Positions 13,443 to 22,794 of a stretch of DNA of 64,000 nt are shown here, one piece after another (positions within the stretch are counted from its first letter, which is position 1; the number at the start of each line of letters is the position of its first letter). Location: assembly GCA_963662155.1 (NCBI GenBank), contig OY759261.1, positions 48,053,908-48,117,907 of the forward strand. The letters run 5' to 3'. The stretch is from Lamellibrachia columna (taxonomy: Eukaryota > Annelida > Polychaeta > Sabellida > Siboglinidae). The position numbers were made by a program, and so were the translations under genes. The notes below the pieces were generated by a model, which saw only the letters and a list, made by a program, of their open reading frames with translations, was not told the DNA's origin and ran no database searches.

Positions 13443-13657
13443 CGCCGAGATCGTCCCGCAGACGGTACACGGGCGGTTTGTGTCCCAAAGAGGAGATAGT
13501 GTTTCTGTGTCAGATCGTCATCTTGTACACGGTCATCGTGATAAGCATCTACAACCTGACTGTCGGTCACGGCGATTCTAATCTGTGGACGGCTCTGTTG
13601 AGTAGCTCGTTGGGCTATCTACTACCCAATCCCACGTTGAGACGCAATGACGACTGA
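13443..13657 (+). CDS. Small predicted membrane protein of the viral block, 5' end in gap
   Basis: The frame is open from the gap edge to the TGA at 13655-13657, giving about 71 codons. It shows a basic stretch, a hydrophobic segment (ten or more residues of V/I/L around FLCQIVILYTVIVI), then a second, weaker hydrophobic segment and the end LLPNPTLRRND. Its stop overlaps the start of the penton-like gene at 13647, the same tight packing as the rest of the block. Small membrane proteins are known next to capsid genes in Polinton-like elements. The function is unknown. Confidence 0.65.
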
Positions 13658-14486
13658 TTTCTACATGACGCTGCCTAGCAACGCTTCTATGAAGACGCAC
13701 CTCGACAACACCTTGACCCATTACGTCACGGAATTGCCTCACCGCGTCGATCTGATCGGCGAGTGGGAGTGCGGGTTGACAGAGATGCAGTATTCGCACA
13801 CTTGGTACAACGTCACGGAGAACGATGTCTGGTTATTCCTCGAAGAGGTCGATGTTCCCGACGTGACTCGACGTGCGAAATTGTCGTGTGGATATTACGA
13901 CGACCCGTTAACATTGCTGTACCACGTCAACAACGGACTGTACAGTCTGAGAACGGAGAAGGCACGAGCTCAAATGAGCTATAGTTCCGTCACTCAAAAA
14001 ATGACGTTACACATGACGGAGAACACCTCGTTCACCATACCGTACCACAGCTCGACTACTTCCATGTTAGGATTCCACAAGATCGTAGCCACCGGAACGG
14101 AGGCAACTACTACTACGTCCGCGTCATCACTCGTCTCCGACTCTCGGACTTCCGACTCCTCGTATCCCTTCCACATCGAGGCCCCCGACGTGGTGGACAT
14201 GACGCAGGGGTTCAACACCCTATACGTATACACGGACGTCGTGGAGTCTCGTATAGTGGGTGACACTCTCGCGCCTCTGTTGCGATCCATTCCGATTAGC
14301 GGACGTCACGGTGACAGGGTGTCCGAACGTTTCACTAACGTTCACTACATACCTCTGTTGCGCTCGAACTTCCACTCGATCGAAGTGGATATAAGAGACG
14401 ACATGGGCCGGCGCGTACCATTCGAATACGGTCGAGTGACGGTGACGCTTCATTTTCGTCGACGCAAGACCGGACTGTTCCAATGA
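13647..14486 (+). CDS. Penton-like minor capsid protein (Polinton/adintovirus)
   Basis: A 279-residue intact frame. Its position directly before a small basic protein and the double-jelly-roll major capsid protein, its size, and its beta-rich, low-charge composition fit the single jelly-roll penton protein that fills capsid vertices in this group. It begins 11 bp before the end of the upstream membrane-protein frame and its stop overlaps the next start (ATGA, 14483-14486). A Ser/Thr-rich stretch at about residues 150-170 could be a surface loop. The assignment rests on context and general features. A structure prediction would settle it. Confidence 0.72.
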   Translation: MTTDFYMTLPSNASMKTHLDNTLTHYVTELPHRVDLIGEWECGLTEMQYSHTWYNVTENDVWLFLEEVDVPDVTRRAKLSCGYYDDPLTLLYHVNNGLYSLRTEKARAQMSYSSVTQKMTLHMTENTSFTIPYHSSTTSMLGFHKIVATGTEATTTTSASSLVSDSRTSDSSYPFHIEAPDVVDMTQGFNTLYVYTDVVESRIVGDTLAPLLRSIPISGRHGDRVSERFTNVHYIPLLRSNFHSIEVDIRDDMGRRVPFEYGRVTVTLHFRRRKTGLFQ

Positions 14487-14878
14487 ACTACAACGATTAT
14501 TACGCGCGTCAGGCCGGCGGTTCGCTGCCCTATTTCGCCGGTGCGCAATACCAACGAGGCCACGGACTGGGCAGTCTGTTCAGCGGTCTGTTGCGCAGCG
14601 CCATGCCGCTCATCAAGAGAGGTGCCGTGGCTTTGGGTAAGGGAGCGTTGAAGACCGGCGTTCGTATAGCCGGCGATGTCTTATCGGGCCAGAACATAAA
14701 AACGGCTGCCAAGCGACGCGTCACCGATGCCTTGTTGACGGGTCTTCGACCTCCCCCTGGTAAACGTATAAAGAGACCGACTGCGAAGGCGAGAATCACT
14801 GCAGTAAAGTATCGACGCAAGAAACGGACGTCCAAGAAACGAGAGATCGACATATTCGACAATGACGCTCGTGTATAG
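14483..14878 (+). CDS. pX/mu-like basic core protein (Polinton/adintovirus)
   Basis: 131 residues, intact. It starts with a tyrosine- and glycine-rich segment, has a central amphipathic/hydrophobic stretch (about residues 30-55), and ends in a strongly Lys/Arg-rich region (about residues 90-122: KRIKRPTAKARIT, YRRKKRTSKKR) expected to bind DNA. Small basic proteins of this pattern, related to adenovirus pX/pVI, occur beside the capsid genes of Polintons and adintoviruses. The ATG overlaps the previous stop. A decayed second copy follows at 14925-15140. Confidence 0.75.
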   Translation: MNYNDYYARQAGGSLPYFAGAQYQRGHGLGSLFSGLLRSAMPLIKRGAVALGKGALKTGVRIAGDVLSGQNIKTAAKRRVTDALLTGLRPPPGKRIKRPTAKARITAVKYRRKKRTSKKREIDIFDNDARV

Positions 14879-14924
14879 ACATGAGACCTCCCACACACCG
14901 TTACCGTTGACTTACGGACTTTCC

Positions 14925-15140
14925 GCCGAATTACGATTCTTACGCGCGCCAGGTCGGCGGTGCGCTGCCCGACTTCGTCGGTGCCCAATACCGGCGAGGT
15001 CGTGGACTGGACATTCTGTTGCGCCGCGACGTAAACACCGTGACTTTAGGTAAGGGTATAAAATGACCGTCCGCAAAGACGACAATCACTGTAGTAAAGA
15101 GACGACGCGAGAGACGGACGTTCAAGAAACGAGAGATCAA
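14925..15140 (+). pseudogene. Decayed tandem duplicate of the pX-like gene
   Basis: Reading the plus strand, this spacer repeats the gene just before it. A matching YARQ-GG-LP segment, a shortened middle, and the basic tail including TFKKREI can all be aligned to 14483-14878. An internal deletion removes most of the central part and a TGA follows at about 15064. The result is a duplicated, internally deleted relic in the otherwise compact block. Confidence 0.8.
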
Positions 15141-15165
15141 CAATGGCATTCGTACATAGACAGTC

Positions 15166-16458
15166 GTGCGAGGGGGCAAGAGCGAGTTGGATCTCTTTAC
15201 CGTGCCTCCCACTCAGAACTGCATCATCGCCAGTCACGTTGTGGAACATCAACCCACGGCCTCTCTGGACTCTGGAGGTCCGATAGAATTCTTCATCCCC
15301 GGTTCGGGCGACGATTACATAGATCTCGCCAACACGATGATACACGTGCAGGTGAAGGTGACACGACCCAACGGAGACGATCTCGACGCGGCTGCACCCG
15401 TAGGACCGGTGAACAACTGGCTGCATTCGCTGTGGAGTCAGGTCGACGTCTCCCTGAACGGCACGCTCGTGACCCAGTCGTCCAACACGTACGCGTATCG
15501 AGCCTACGTGGAAACGCTGTTGACTTACGGACTCGGTGCCAAGTCGACGCAGCTGACGAATCAGCTGTGGTACAAGGACAAGGCTAGTCGCATGAGTGCC
15601 GTCGAGCTGGTAGATGGACCCGATCCTAACCCCGGGTTCGTGACTCGACGAGAGTATATAACAGGCAGTCGCGTGGTCGACATGATGGGTCGCCTCCACG
15701 TGGATATGTTTCTGCAGGATAAATTCCTAATCAACGGAGTCGACGTCAAGATACGACTGGTGCGTAGTAAGCCGTCGTTTGCGTTGATGTCCGGAGGAGT
15801 AGCCCCTGATTACAAGATAACGATCGTCAACGCAACCTTGTTCGTCAAGAAGGCCACCCTCAACCCAGCCGTGCAGGTGGCTCACATCAAAGCGCTCGAG
15901 AAGAGCACGGTCAAGTATCCGTTACGACCCGTCAGTGTCAAGGTGTACTCCATTCCCGCGGGAGCTCGGTCGCACACGCACGAGAACCTGTTCCTCAGTA
16001 CACTGCCGAAACGTCTCGTACTGTGCTGCATCGACAACGACGCCTACAACGGCACGTATGATAAAAACCCATTTCACGCCAAGAACAACGCCATAGGCTT
16101 CCACTCGGTGTACGTGGAAGGACGTCAGATACCCTCCAAGCCCTTCCAGCCCAACTTCGAGGAAAACCTCTTCGTCAGGAGTTACACGAGCCTGTTCACC
16201 TCGACCGGCAAGATCTGGCAGGACGAAGGGAACGGTCTGACTCGCGACGACTATCGAGACGGCTACACCTTCTTCTGTTTCGATCTGACCCCCGACCAGT
16301 GCGACGGTCCCTGCTTCAATCTGGTGCAAAAAGGCAACCTGCGCATCGAATTTCATTTCCGAGAAGCGCTTCGTACCACCGTGAACGTCGTCGCCTACGC
16401 CGAATTCGAATCCGTGCTGGAAATCGACAAGAATCGCAACGTCATCTACGACTACTGA
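15166..16458 (+). CDS. Major capsid protein, double jelly-roll type (Polinton/adintovirus); start broken
   Basis: The body is 430 codons and ends at the TGA 16456-16458. Features typical of the family: SELDLFTVPPTQ near the N-terminus, the NNWLHSLWSQVDVSLNG block (about residues 82-98), and the conserved C-terminal EFESVLEIDKNRNVIYDY. The protein would form the pseudohexameric capsomers. No ATG opens this frame: it begins after a TAG with a GTG. The nearest ATG with suitable context (15143) is in another frame, and the switch falls at the G-run 15172-15176. This is therefore a frameshift or an assembly error at a homopolymer. The same protein is present, more damaged, at 22795-23900. Confidence 0.88.
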   Translation: MRGGKSELDLFTVPPTQNCIIASHVVEHQPTASLDSGGPIEFFIPGSGDDYIDLANTMIHVQVKVTRPNGDDLDAAAPVGPVNNWLHSLWSQVDVSLNGTLVTQSSNTYAYRAYVETLLTYGLGAKSTQLTNQLWYKDKASRMSAVELVDGPDPNPGFVTRREYITGSRVVDMMGRLHVDMFLQDKFLINGVDVKIRLVRSKPSFALMSGGVAPDYKITIVNATLFVKKATLNPAVQVAHIKALEKSTVKYPLRPVSVKVYSIPAGARSHTHENLFLSTLPKRLVLCCIDNDAYNGTYDKNPFHAKNNAIGFHSVYVEGRQIPSKPFQPNFEENLFVRSYTSLFTSTGKIWQDEGNGLTRDDYRDGYTFFCFDLTPDQCDGPCFNLVQKGNLRIEFHFREALRTTVNVVAYAEFESVLEIDKNRNVIYDY

Positions 16459-16459
16459 G

Positions 16460-16939
16460 ATGAACACCCTGCAGATCGCTCGTCTACTGGCGATGGATTC
16501 GAACACCGCGTCCGTCTTTGGTGGCGTTGTACCCAAAGACGGACTGCCTAAAACAATAGACGCTTTACCGATCGCCTTCGTGTGCAACACCGACGACGGC
16601 GACGAACCGGGCGAACATTGGATAGCGCTGTACCTGGCCTCCGACGGACGCGGCGAATACTTCTGTTCGTACGGTCTACCGCCCCTTCACGCTGCGTTCA
16701 GTGCCTTCTTGAACAAACACTGTTCCGAGTGGACTCATAATAACAAGAGACTTCAGAGTCCACTGTCTAACGTTTGCGGACAATATTGTGTAACTTATAT
16801 AATGTTTCGATGTAACGGTTCTCCTATGAGAACTTTCGTAAACGCGTTTCGAACCGATCTGGTCGCTAACGATTGTCGCGTGTTCGATTGGATTAACCTA
16901 CTGAAAAAGGGTATACCGTACTATCGCACATCGTACTGA
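16460..16939 (+). CDS. Adenain-like maturation cysteine protease (Polinton/adintovirus)
   Basis: 159 residues, intact; it starts 2 bp after the capsid stop. In this family the protease cleaves capsid precursors during particle maturation. Visible landmarks: His53 (GEHW), Gln99, and Cys106 in NVCGQYC with the usual seven-residue Gln-Cys spacing. The position that carries Asp or Glu in adenain-type triads is Cys69 (YFCSYGLPP) here, and the copy at 23902-24390 has the same change, so it predates their separation. The N-terminal 50 residues (LARLL, VVPKDGLP) also match between copies. Activity with a cysteine at the third site is uncertain. Confidence 0.9.
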   Translation: MNTLQIARLLAMDSNTASVFGGVVPKDGLPKTIDALPIAFVCNTDDGDEPGEHWIALYLASDGRGEYFCSYGLPPLHAAFSAFLNKHCSEWTHNNKRLQSPLSNVCGQYCVTYIMFRCNGSPMRTFVNAFRTDLVANDCRVFDWINLLKKGIPYYRTSY

Positions 16940-17120
16940 ACCTCTGGCGAGGTGGAAACACCCGTAAGTTCGCGACCTCTGGCGCGATGGTCGACATCCG
17001 CAAGTCAACTCATCGTCATCGTCATCATGCCCGTTGTATTCATTCGAACACGCTTGTACTGTTGTCGTTACGATCGTCTCGCTTGTACTGCTGCCGCTTT
17101 GTTTTATTCAATAAAATACG
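16940..17120 (+). promoter_or_regulatory. Shared 3' tail of the viral block with polyadenylation signal
   Basis: After the protease stop come two related repeats built on cctctggcga-ggtgg ... cgacctctggcg, then ATCRTC-rich DNA, then TTCAATAAAATACGTGTG with AATAAA at 17110-17115. The same arrangement follows the second protease copy (signal at 24623-24628), where the cctctggcg repeats number at least four. Conservation of this tail suggests the true 3' processing region of the viral transcripts. Confidence 0.75.
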
Positions 17121-17164
17121 TGTGCACCGTACGCTTTTGTTCGTCTCCTTACTATGTAAAAAAC

Positions 17165-17450
17165 ATGAGTCCGTTAGGTGTCCCCGCCCGTCAGTCCGCC
17201 AACCCGCCCGTCAAATTAATATTAATATTTAATTCAGTCACCAGGGGCGCTAGGAGGTTACAACACAACGCACTGTCCGTTAGGTATCCCCACCTGTCAG
17301 TCCGCCATTCAGTCGCAGTCGCTAAAGAGCGCACGTGTTATCCAGAAGATCACGCGCGAGAACGCGCGCGCGTCAGTCGCTAGATGGCGCTACGGTTACT
17401 CTTCGATTACTCTCCGCTAGGAGGCGCTCGTGTAAGGCTGCGCGCGCAAC
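17165..17450. other. Direct repeat and CG-rich DNA after the viral block
   Basis: About 34 bp beginning gtccgttaggt and ending cagtccgcca occurs twice (17170-17203 and 17276-17309). The surrounding CG-rich sequence ends near 17450, where ordinary AT-rich host-like DNA begins. This may mark the right side of the insertion, but no terminal repeat was identified. Confidence 0.55.
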
Positions 17451-18000
17451 CGGATGTAGAAGTAGACCATGGGTGCAAATTCGTGAGGTTTGAAAAGCTA
17501 TAAGGTACTACTATCGTTTCGTGAAAAATCATGTCAATCTAATATACAATACAACATGCGAGCTCGTTGGTGCAAATGTGTTATTCCTTCTTATATCCTC
17601 TTGCGTTAAGACTTCGCATAGGGCGACCATTTTGTCTATCGTTTCGAGGTTTAGGTAAGTTGGGGCAAAACGGCCCCTGGAGGTAAGACGCCCACCCACA
17701 GCACGTATGCAAAATATAAAACTCTGAACGTCCCAAAATATGGTGCAAAATGAAGCTAACATCTATAGGACACTCACCCGAAAGCTCAGCAACACGAGAC
17801 AGACGTAAATAAATCAGCGTGTTTTTTAACTTTTATATGCACCATTATACGTTCTGATCTAATATTTTGGCAACAGTAAAATGATGCAACTCACTATAAA
17901 ATGATATGAATCATGAACTTACTTGGTGACATAATAATATTATTAATCACTTGACAGGTCAAACAATAAAAAATGGGCAATATTATGTTATGTTCTGTAT
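17451..18000. other. Non-coding, nothing recognised
   Basis: AT-rich intron-like sequence. A lone ggggcaaaacggcccc motif at about 17653 resembles the unit of the following minisatellite. Confidence 0.5.
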
Positions 18001-18024
18001 ACATCGTGTTAAGACACACGTAGT

Positions 18025-18175
18025 GCATGTGGGGCAAGACGGTCCCGTGCATATGGGGCAAGACGGTCCCCTTGCATATGGGGCAAGACGGTCCCCATGC
18101 ATATGGGGCAAGACGGTCCCCATGCACATGGTGCAAGACGGTCCCCTTACATATGGGGCAAGACGGTTCATGTGT
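18025..18175. repeat. Minisatellite built on GGGGCAAGACGGTCCC, about 6 units
   Basis: Six imperfect units of about 22-25 bp, each with catatggggcaagacggtcc. Isolated related motifs occur at 17653 and, inverted, at 18339-18375 (cttgccccagg, cgtcttgcc). Reading frames through it are spurious. Confidence 0.9.
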
Positions 18176-19318
18176 CTTATACCGTACGCACATGACAACA
18201 ATGTAAAATTAAATATAAATTTAACAACTATAATAGCCTAATATATTGATATTATACCATTTGTATGTATACATTTTATGTTTAGGCAGTGGTTCGTTCA
18301 TAATATAAGCGAAAACCACGGGGAGGGAGCTATTGAACGTCTTGCCCCAGGCAGAGGGCGTCTTGCCTCAGGGATTGGGCATTTCTTCTTACAACATCAA
18401 TGTAAATGTCTGCAAATACACATATATCATATATTGAGAGAGGTAATCATAGCATTCAGATAGATCATGTTGGTGAACAACTGACGGGCGGATGGATGAG
18501 ATGTGAGGGTGTGAGTGATGAATGAACGAACAATGAAGTATTACAACAAGCAGGAATGCATACATACACATATTCAGACTACGCATAATGGCTGGCATGT
18601 GTCTAAGGAATCACCGACTGTTGTAAAGAGATATGGCACTATGTAAGAATGTCCTTTTGTATCTCTCTTTTCTGGCATACGTCGAACTGAGGCGTTTCCC
18701 TGAGGGCAGGAGCTGGAACAGGTGATTCATTGGATGAGATTCATCATCCATGATTGTTTTTGCCTTCTGTATGGTTCGTTCCGTGTACAGTTGTTCTAAG
18801 GAGGGGGGAAGTAATGTAACTAACTTAATGTAAATTTGCTGAAAATAATTTTCCAATGGGAAACATACATGTCTATCTACAATATGTACACACTAAAGAC
18901 ATATTAACACAGTATAATGGTGCACAATTTGAAAGTTTTCCTTAGGGGGCCCCCTGCCCCAGGTTACCCTACTACCTTTCCCTCTCTTAGAGTCATAAAA
19001 GAATCAGAATCTTAAAAAAAGGTTCTTCTAAAAATGTTCTTAGCCTTTCACATTTTCCTTTTCCAGTTGGATTCCACATACAATTTGTGTTGTTTTGTTT
19101 TGGCAAAATCATCGGACAAATGATTCAATCATTGTCGACTGGGCACCGTCGAAATTCGGCGAAAATGGGTAAAACTGGCTTCGCCTTTATGACATAAGGA
19201 TTGTCACATTTTGGCGCAAGTTAACCGGTGTAACAACCACAGTCAATTATGTTGATGAACCCGGTTCACGATGGGGTAAATTAATCGAGGGACTTAACTT
19301 GGGGAATGTGAGGCTCAC
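18176..19318. other. Non-coding intron-like sequence
   Basis: Lies between the minisatellite and GALNT-like exon 2. No domain was recognised in any frame. Confidence 0.5.
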
Positions 19319-19485
19319 GACTGGTGCTGGAGTCGTCCAGCAGGATGACCTCGTGTAGATACTGCGGCGGACTGCGGTTGACCACGCTGTAGACAGTGCG
19401 CATAATCGGACTCCAAGCCTCGTTGTAATAGATGATGATGACGCTGACAGTCGTAAGATCCTTCGGGTATTCCTTCGTGCGACAT
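19319..19485 (-). pseudogene. GALNT-like exon 2, minus-strand copy
   Basis: A 167-bp exon with acceptor (CTCCTAG) and donor (GTGAGC) both intact; length and phases match the plus-strand exon at 30452-30618. It encodes the start of the glycosyltransferase A domain: [20 protein letters not shown] and VILLDDSST, the UDP-sugar-binding fold. The frame is open. Flanking intron bases (atcctctcctag) also resemble the plus copy, so this is a genomic duplicate and not a retrocopy. It is labelled a pseudogene because exon 1 and the exon 3 acceptor are damaged. Confidence 0.88.
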
Positions 19486-19499
19486 CTAGGAGAGGATGA

Positions 19500-20700
19500 T
19501 CGCCTTTATATACACAGAACGTGGCTACTCCGTCACAACACCGCATGAAGTAGTTGGAGTTATTCTGGCTACGCTATGCCACAAACCCCGTTTCTAAATT
19601 GGGAAGGTTTTGACATTGAAAATATCTTTAAAATTAAGATTCTGTTGAAGAATATAGCCAGGCTATTAATTACAACCCAGTCCGGGAGGGTAATTAAGCG
19701 TTTTTCAAATATAAGCATAGTATACATGTATTGGATTTTTCAAACATTAGCATAGTATAGATGTATTGGATTCTGATAAATATGCGAAACTGAATTCACA
19801 CATCTGAGGAATGATCACGTAATTACAAGGGAATCCAGACTTATGTTACCTATGGACGTATGGACTTATGTGAGGTAAATAGGCACACAATTGTAATCTT
19901 ATGTCTCGCAATTTTAGACTCGTGCAAGTTAAATAAGTACATACTTTATATTATGAATACCATTACCCTGTTAGTTATATGTCCACGTTGTGGTCAACGT
20001 AGTTTTAAAGGTACAGATCCTCATCTTATTTTTCTTCAAAAGACTAACCTACTCTAACATCTTGGGCACCCAAATGTGCTTAAAATTATTGTCAATTGTT
20101 TGCATATAATTTGACCGTTATCTACTCAATTTGAATGTCTCGGTTAGAATATCACGTTTACATCGCATGCTGAGGAGAACGCAATTTCACGTGCGTTATT
20201 GATATGCCCATCGATCCCGTGAACACTTGACGCCGATCAACTTTATTCGCGGTTATTGGACATTTCGACAGCTGTTCGTGAATGTACGGAATAGCAAGGT
20301 CGATATTCATAGACAGATATAACGGTAGTTATTCTTAAAAAAACGTGGTTCGTTGTGTCATGCCCCCTTTGCTTAAAGTTTTTGATTTGTTCCGTATTTT
20401 TCCGTTGCGCCACTACACGGTAGAATGGTAAACTAATGGGTGACTAGGCTTGCCCTACATTGCCCCCCCCCTTTGGTTTCCCTCTTTGCGAGATCGTAGG
20501 CACGTCACTGACTTCACCCGACTGTAAAAAGCCTTCTAATTTTATCCAAATATTTTATTTGCACTTTTTGTTTTAACATTATTTTCTTACGGGCATACAC
20601 CTAGTCACCTACTGCGTGCACACTTTACATACAACTTTCACGTAGGGAATACGATCACACAAGACAGAGGCGCCATCTAGCGAGTGAGGAGTTACCTACG
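19500..20700. other. Intron-like sequence, nothing recognised
   Basis: Would be intron 1 of the minus-strand GALNT-like copy. It contains the 65-bp segment (about 20519-20584) shared with about 12538-12602. Confidence 0.5.
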
Positions 20701-20705
20701 CCAGA

Positions 20706-20950
20706 CTGCGGGAGTCGACGAGCGCCCTCTCGAGTGAAACCTTATCGCTCGCCACGATGTTCATCCCTTCCTTCTCGTGTAGTTCCTTAGCCCGATTCTG
20801 CTCCTCCGCCGTCAGTGGACCCTTCCCGGACCCTTCCTATCTCCCTGCGTCCTCTGGTAGTCATAGTAACGCTTCAGCCGCATCAATACGACGTGTCGAC
20901 GAGACAGCCCCATTCACGTGTAATCCGTGCTCGATTAACTGTCGCATAAT
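20706..20950 (-). pseudogene. GALNT-like exon 1, minus-strand copy, frameshifted
   Basis: Read on the minus strand, the 3' part encodes KELHEKEGMNIVASDKVSLE and ALVDSRS before a GTAGGT donor, aligning with plus-strand exon 1 (28233-28540). Further upstream RLKRYYDYQR matches RLNRYIVYQR of the other copy, but in a different frame. A net indel at about 20822-20850 and a stop separate the two parts. The membrane-anchor segment seen in the plus copy is not recognisable here. This copy therefore looks non-functional. Confidence 0.8.
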
Positions 20951-21029
20951 CCCAGCAATCCGGCCGCTGACACGTGTCAACTATTCGAGCACTCGACCAC
21001 TTGCGTGCCTTGTCGTGTCACTGCATTGA

Positions 21030-22245
21030 ATACTAACCCTTTACTCGTTCCGTTGGTCGCGCGCCGTGATCCAGTAAAAAATACAAACGCAGCTGTTTCG
21101 TACAGCTAAACGGCTGTCGGTCGCTCATCTGCGAGTGTGTGGTCGTATCACTGAATATAGGTAAATCCCAGTAGCATTCTAGTAGCCGCCTGTTGACATA
21201 TATAGCTACACCTCTACTACAGGCGACACTAAATTACACCGCAGCGGCTGCAGTGAGGCCCGGTGCATCCATGCGTGACGAAACGAATTGTTGTCCCGCT
21301 TGACTGCATTACGTTGTCGCTACAGCGAGGGCAAGTGGTTGATAAAGTATAGCGTGGGTCGTTAAAATGCCGTCGACTGTTCTTTACGACATGAATACTT
21401 TACATTGAAATAAACACCAATACCATTCTGCCATGAACGAACAGTCTTCGCGCAGTAATTGCAACTTGGCTGAATGCGTCCCAGAGAAGTTCAGTTGCTG
21501 TTGGAATGTCTGCCAATGTGCCAGCTTTGAGCGATTCAATCGACCAGATACATATTTATTCCATTATGTAAGAATTAATAAGAACTTTTATTTACACAGG
21601 GATGTTGCCGAAGCAAGCGTTGCTATTGGCGGTGATCCTGTCTGATATATTATTTACATGTTTATTGTATTTCAACAGTATCTTGTTATACGTGGTTCAG
21701 CAATATATTTTATGTACATTGAATTGTGTGTAACCTGGCGACAAATACGTCGTTTGCAACGTTATACGCAGGCATAAGTTATGTTCTGTTGTACGACGCG
21801 CAGCGAGAGGCGAACATGGTTGAAAGCACAAATCCATTTACAAAGCATATCTAATAATAGACTAGTCAACGCATATTTTGTGCTTATTGCGTTAACCCCC
21901 CTCGCCCATTTTGGATACAAGACTTGGCAATTTAAGGTGTTATAAATAATGATGTATGATAGTGCTATTTGTGAATATGATAAATAAATATTTACAATAC
22001 AATTGTGCGCCGTGTTATTAGTGTTAAACTCAAGTGCGCGATTTTCTTCATTAATTCAACAGTGCCCGTATTGCTTGTTTTTTTGCATTTGCCATTTTCA
22101 TACGTGCCATAACGGATTGTGCGATTGTTGCATATGCATCTATGGTGGATCTCCATGAGCACATGGACACATCTCTAGCTCACAAACAAATTCCCTGCTC
22201 ATGAACACTGTGTGAACGAACAATAGCAAGAAGCAACAGTAGTAT
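21030..22245. other. Non-coding stretch with one copy of a dispersed repeat
   Basis: At about 21445-21560 lies a degenerate member of the repeat family also at 35985-36110 and 47468-47580 (gcagtaattgca...ggctgaa...ctttgagcg). Otherwise nothing is recognised. Confidence 0.55.
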
Positions 22246-22247
22246 GA

Positions 22248-22516
22248 GAGCATTTCTGAAGGGTTAAATTAGGAGACCATGTGCACGATTGACTTCCGTT
22301 TCCGGTTTCATGCGCATGCGCACAGGTTTCTGGGTAGCCTGAGCGCCCCTGGCGACTGTATCAGCGCCCCCTGGCGATTTGAGCTAACCCTAACCCTAAC
22401 CCCAACCTGGTGTCGACTAAATAGCCCTAACCTTCTATCGCCTGCAGTGAACCCTAAGCCTAACCCTATCCCAACCATAACCCTAACTCCCTGTGGGCTG
22501 TAGTTTAACCCTAACC
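22248..22516. repeat. Left arm of inverted repeat with telomere-like CCCTAA
   Basis: About 270 bp that reappears inverted at 24781-25038. It begins gagcatttctgaagg, continues through cgattgacttccgtt, and ends in degenerate CCCTAA-rich blocks. It bounds the second viral copy on the left. Confidence 0.88.
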
Positions 22517-22794
22517 TTGTGTTAGGCTGAGTCTGCATCGTGTGCTACTATCCAGCTGTAAGCCGTACTGCGAAATCAAAGTGCGTTATCAGTGTTGCAA
22601 TTTTGCAAGTGCAGCGTCGTTAACAGTGACAATATTGCAAGTGCGGTAGTGATACAAGACTAGGCAATATAGGCAGTATATAGGCGTCGACATAAGACGA
22701 CATACAATTAAAAGTTCTTAATATAATGTGATGATGTTATATGTATTTTATAGCCTACACGTGGCTCCATATTTGTCGCTGGATGCATGGACAT

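Larger units (their letters stand above)
13443..17120 (+). mobile_element. Maverick/Polinton (adintovirus-like) structural gene block, copy 1
   Basis: Five plus-strand genes are packed with overlaps of a few bases, unlike the surrounding AT-rich DNA: membrane protein, penton-like protein, pX-like protein, major capsid protein and protease, then a shared AATAAA signal at 17110-17115. This gene set is characteristic of the virus-like Maverick/Polinton transposons and adintoviruses of animals. No DNA polymerase B, integrase or packaging ATPase is visible, and neither terminal repeat was found. It is a partial endogenous copy. It lies inside what would be intron 2 of the minus-strand GALNT-like gene. 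Confidence 0.9.

Noticed and set aside
15046..15699. Minus-strand frame of 217 codons, and similar antisense frames over the viral genes
   Set aside because: Shadows of the GC-rich plus-strand capsid gene; no family features.
18278..18463. Small frames around the GGGGCAAGACGG motifs
   Set aside because: Frames depend on the minisatellite and its inverted single motifs; no coding evidence.
22380..22510. CCCTAA blocks as a chromosome end
   Set aside because: Degenerate, short, present as two facing arms, and surrounded by other sequence on both sides; interstitial rather than terminal.
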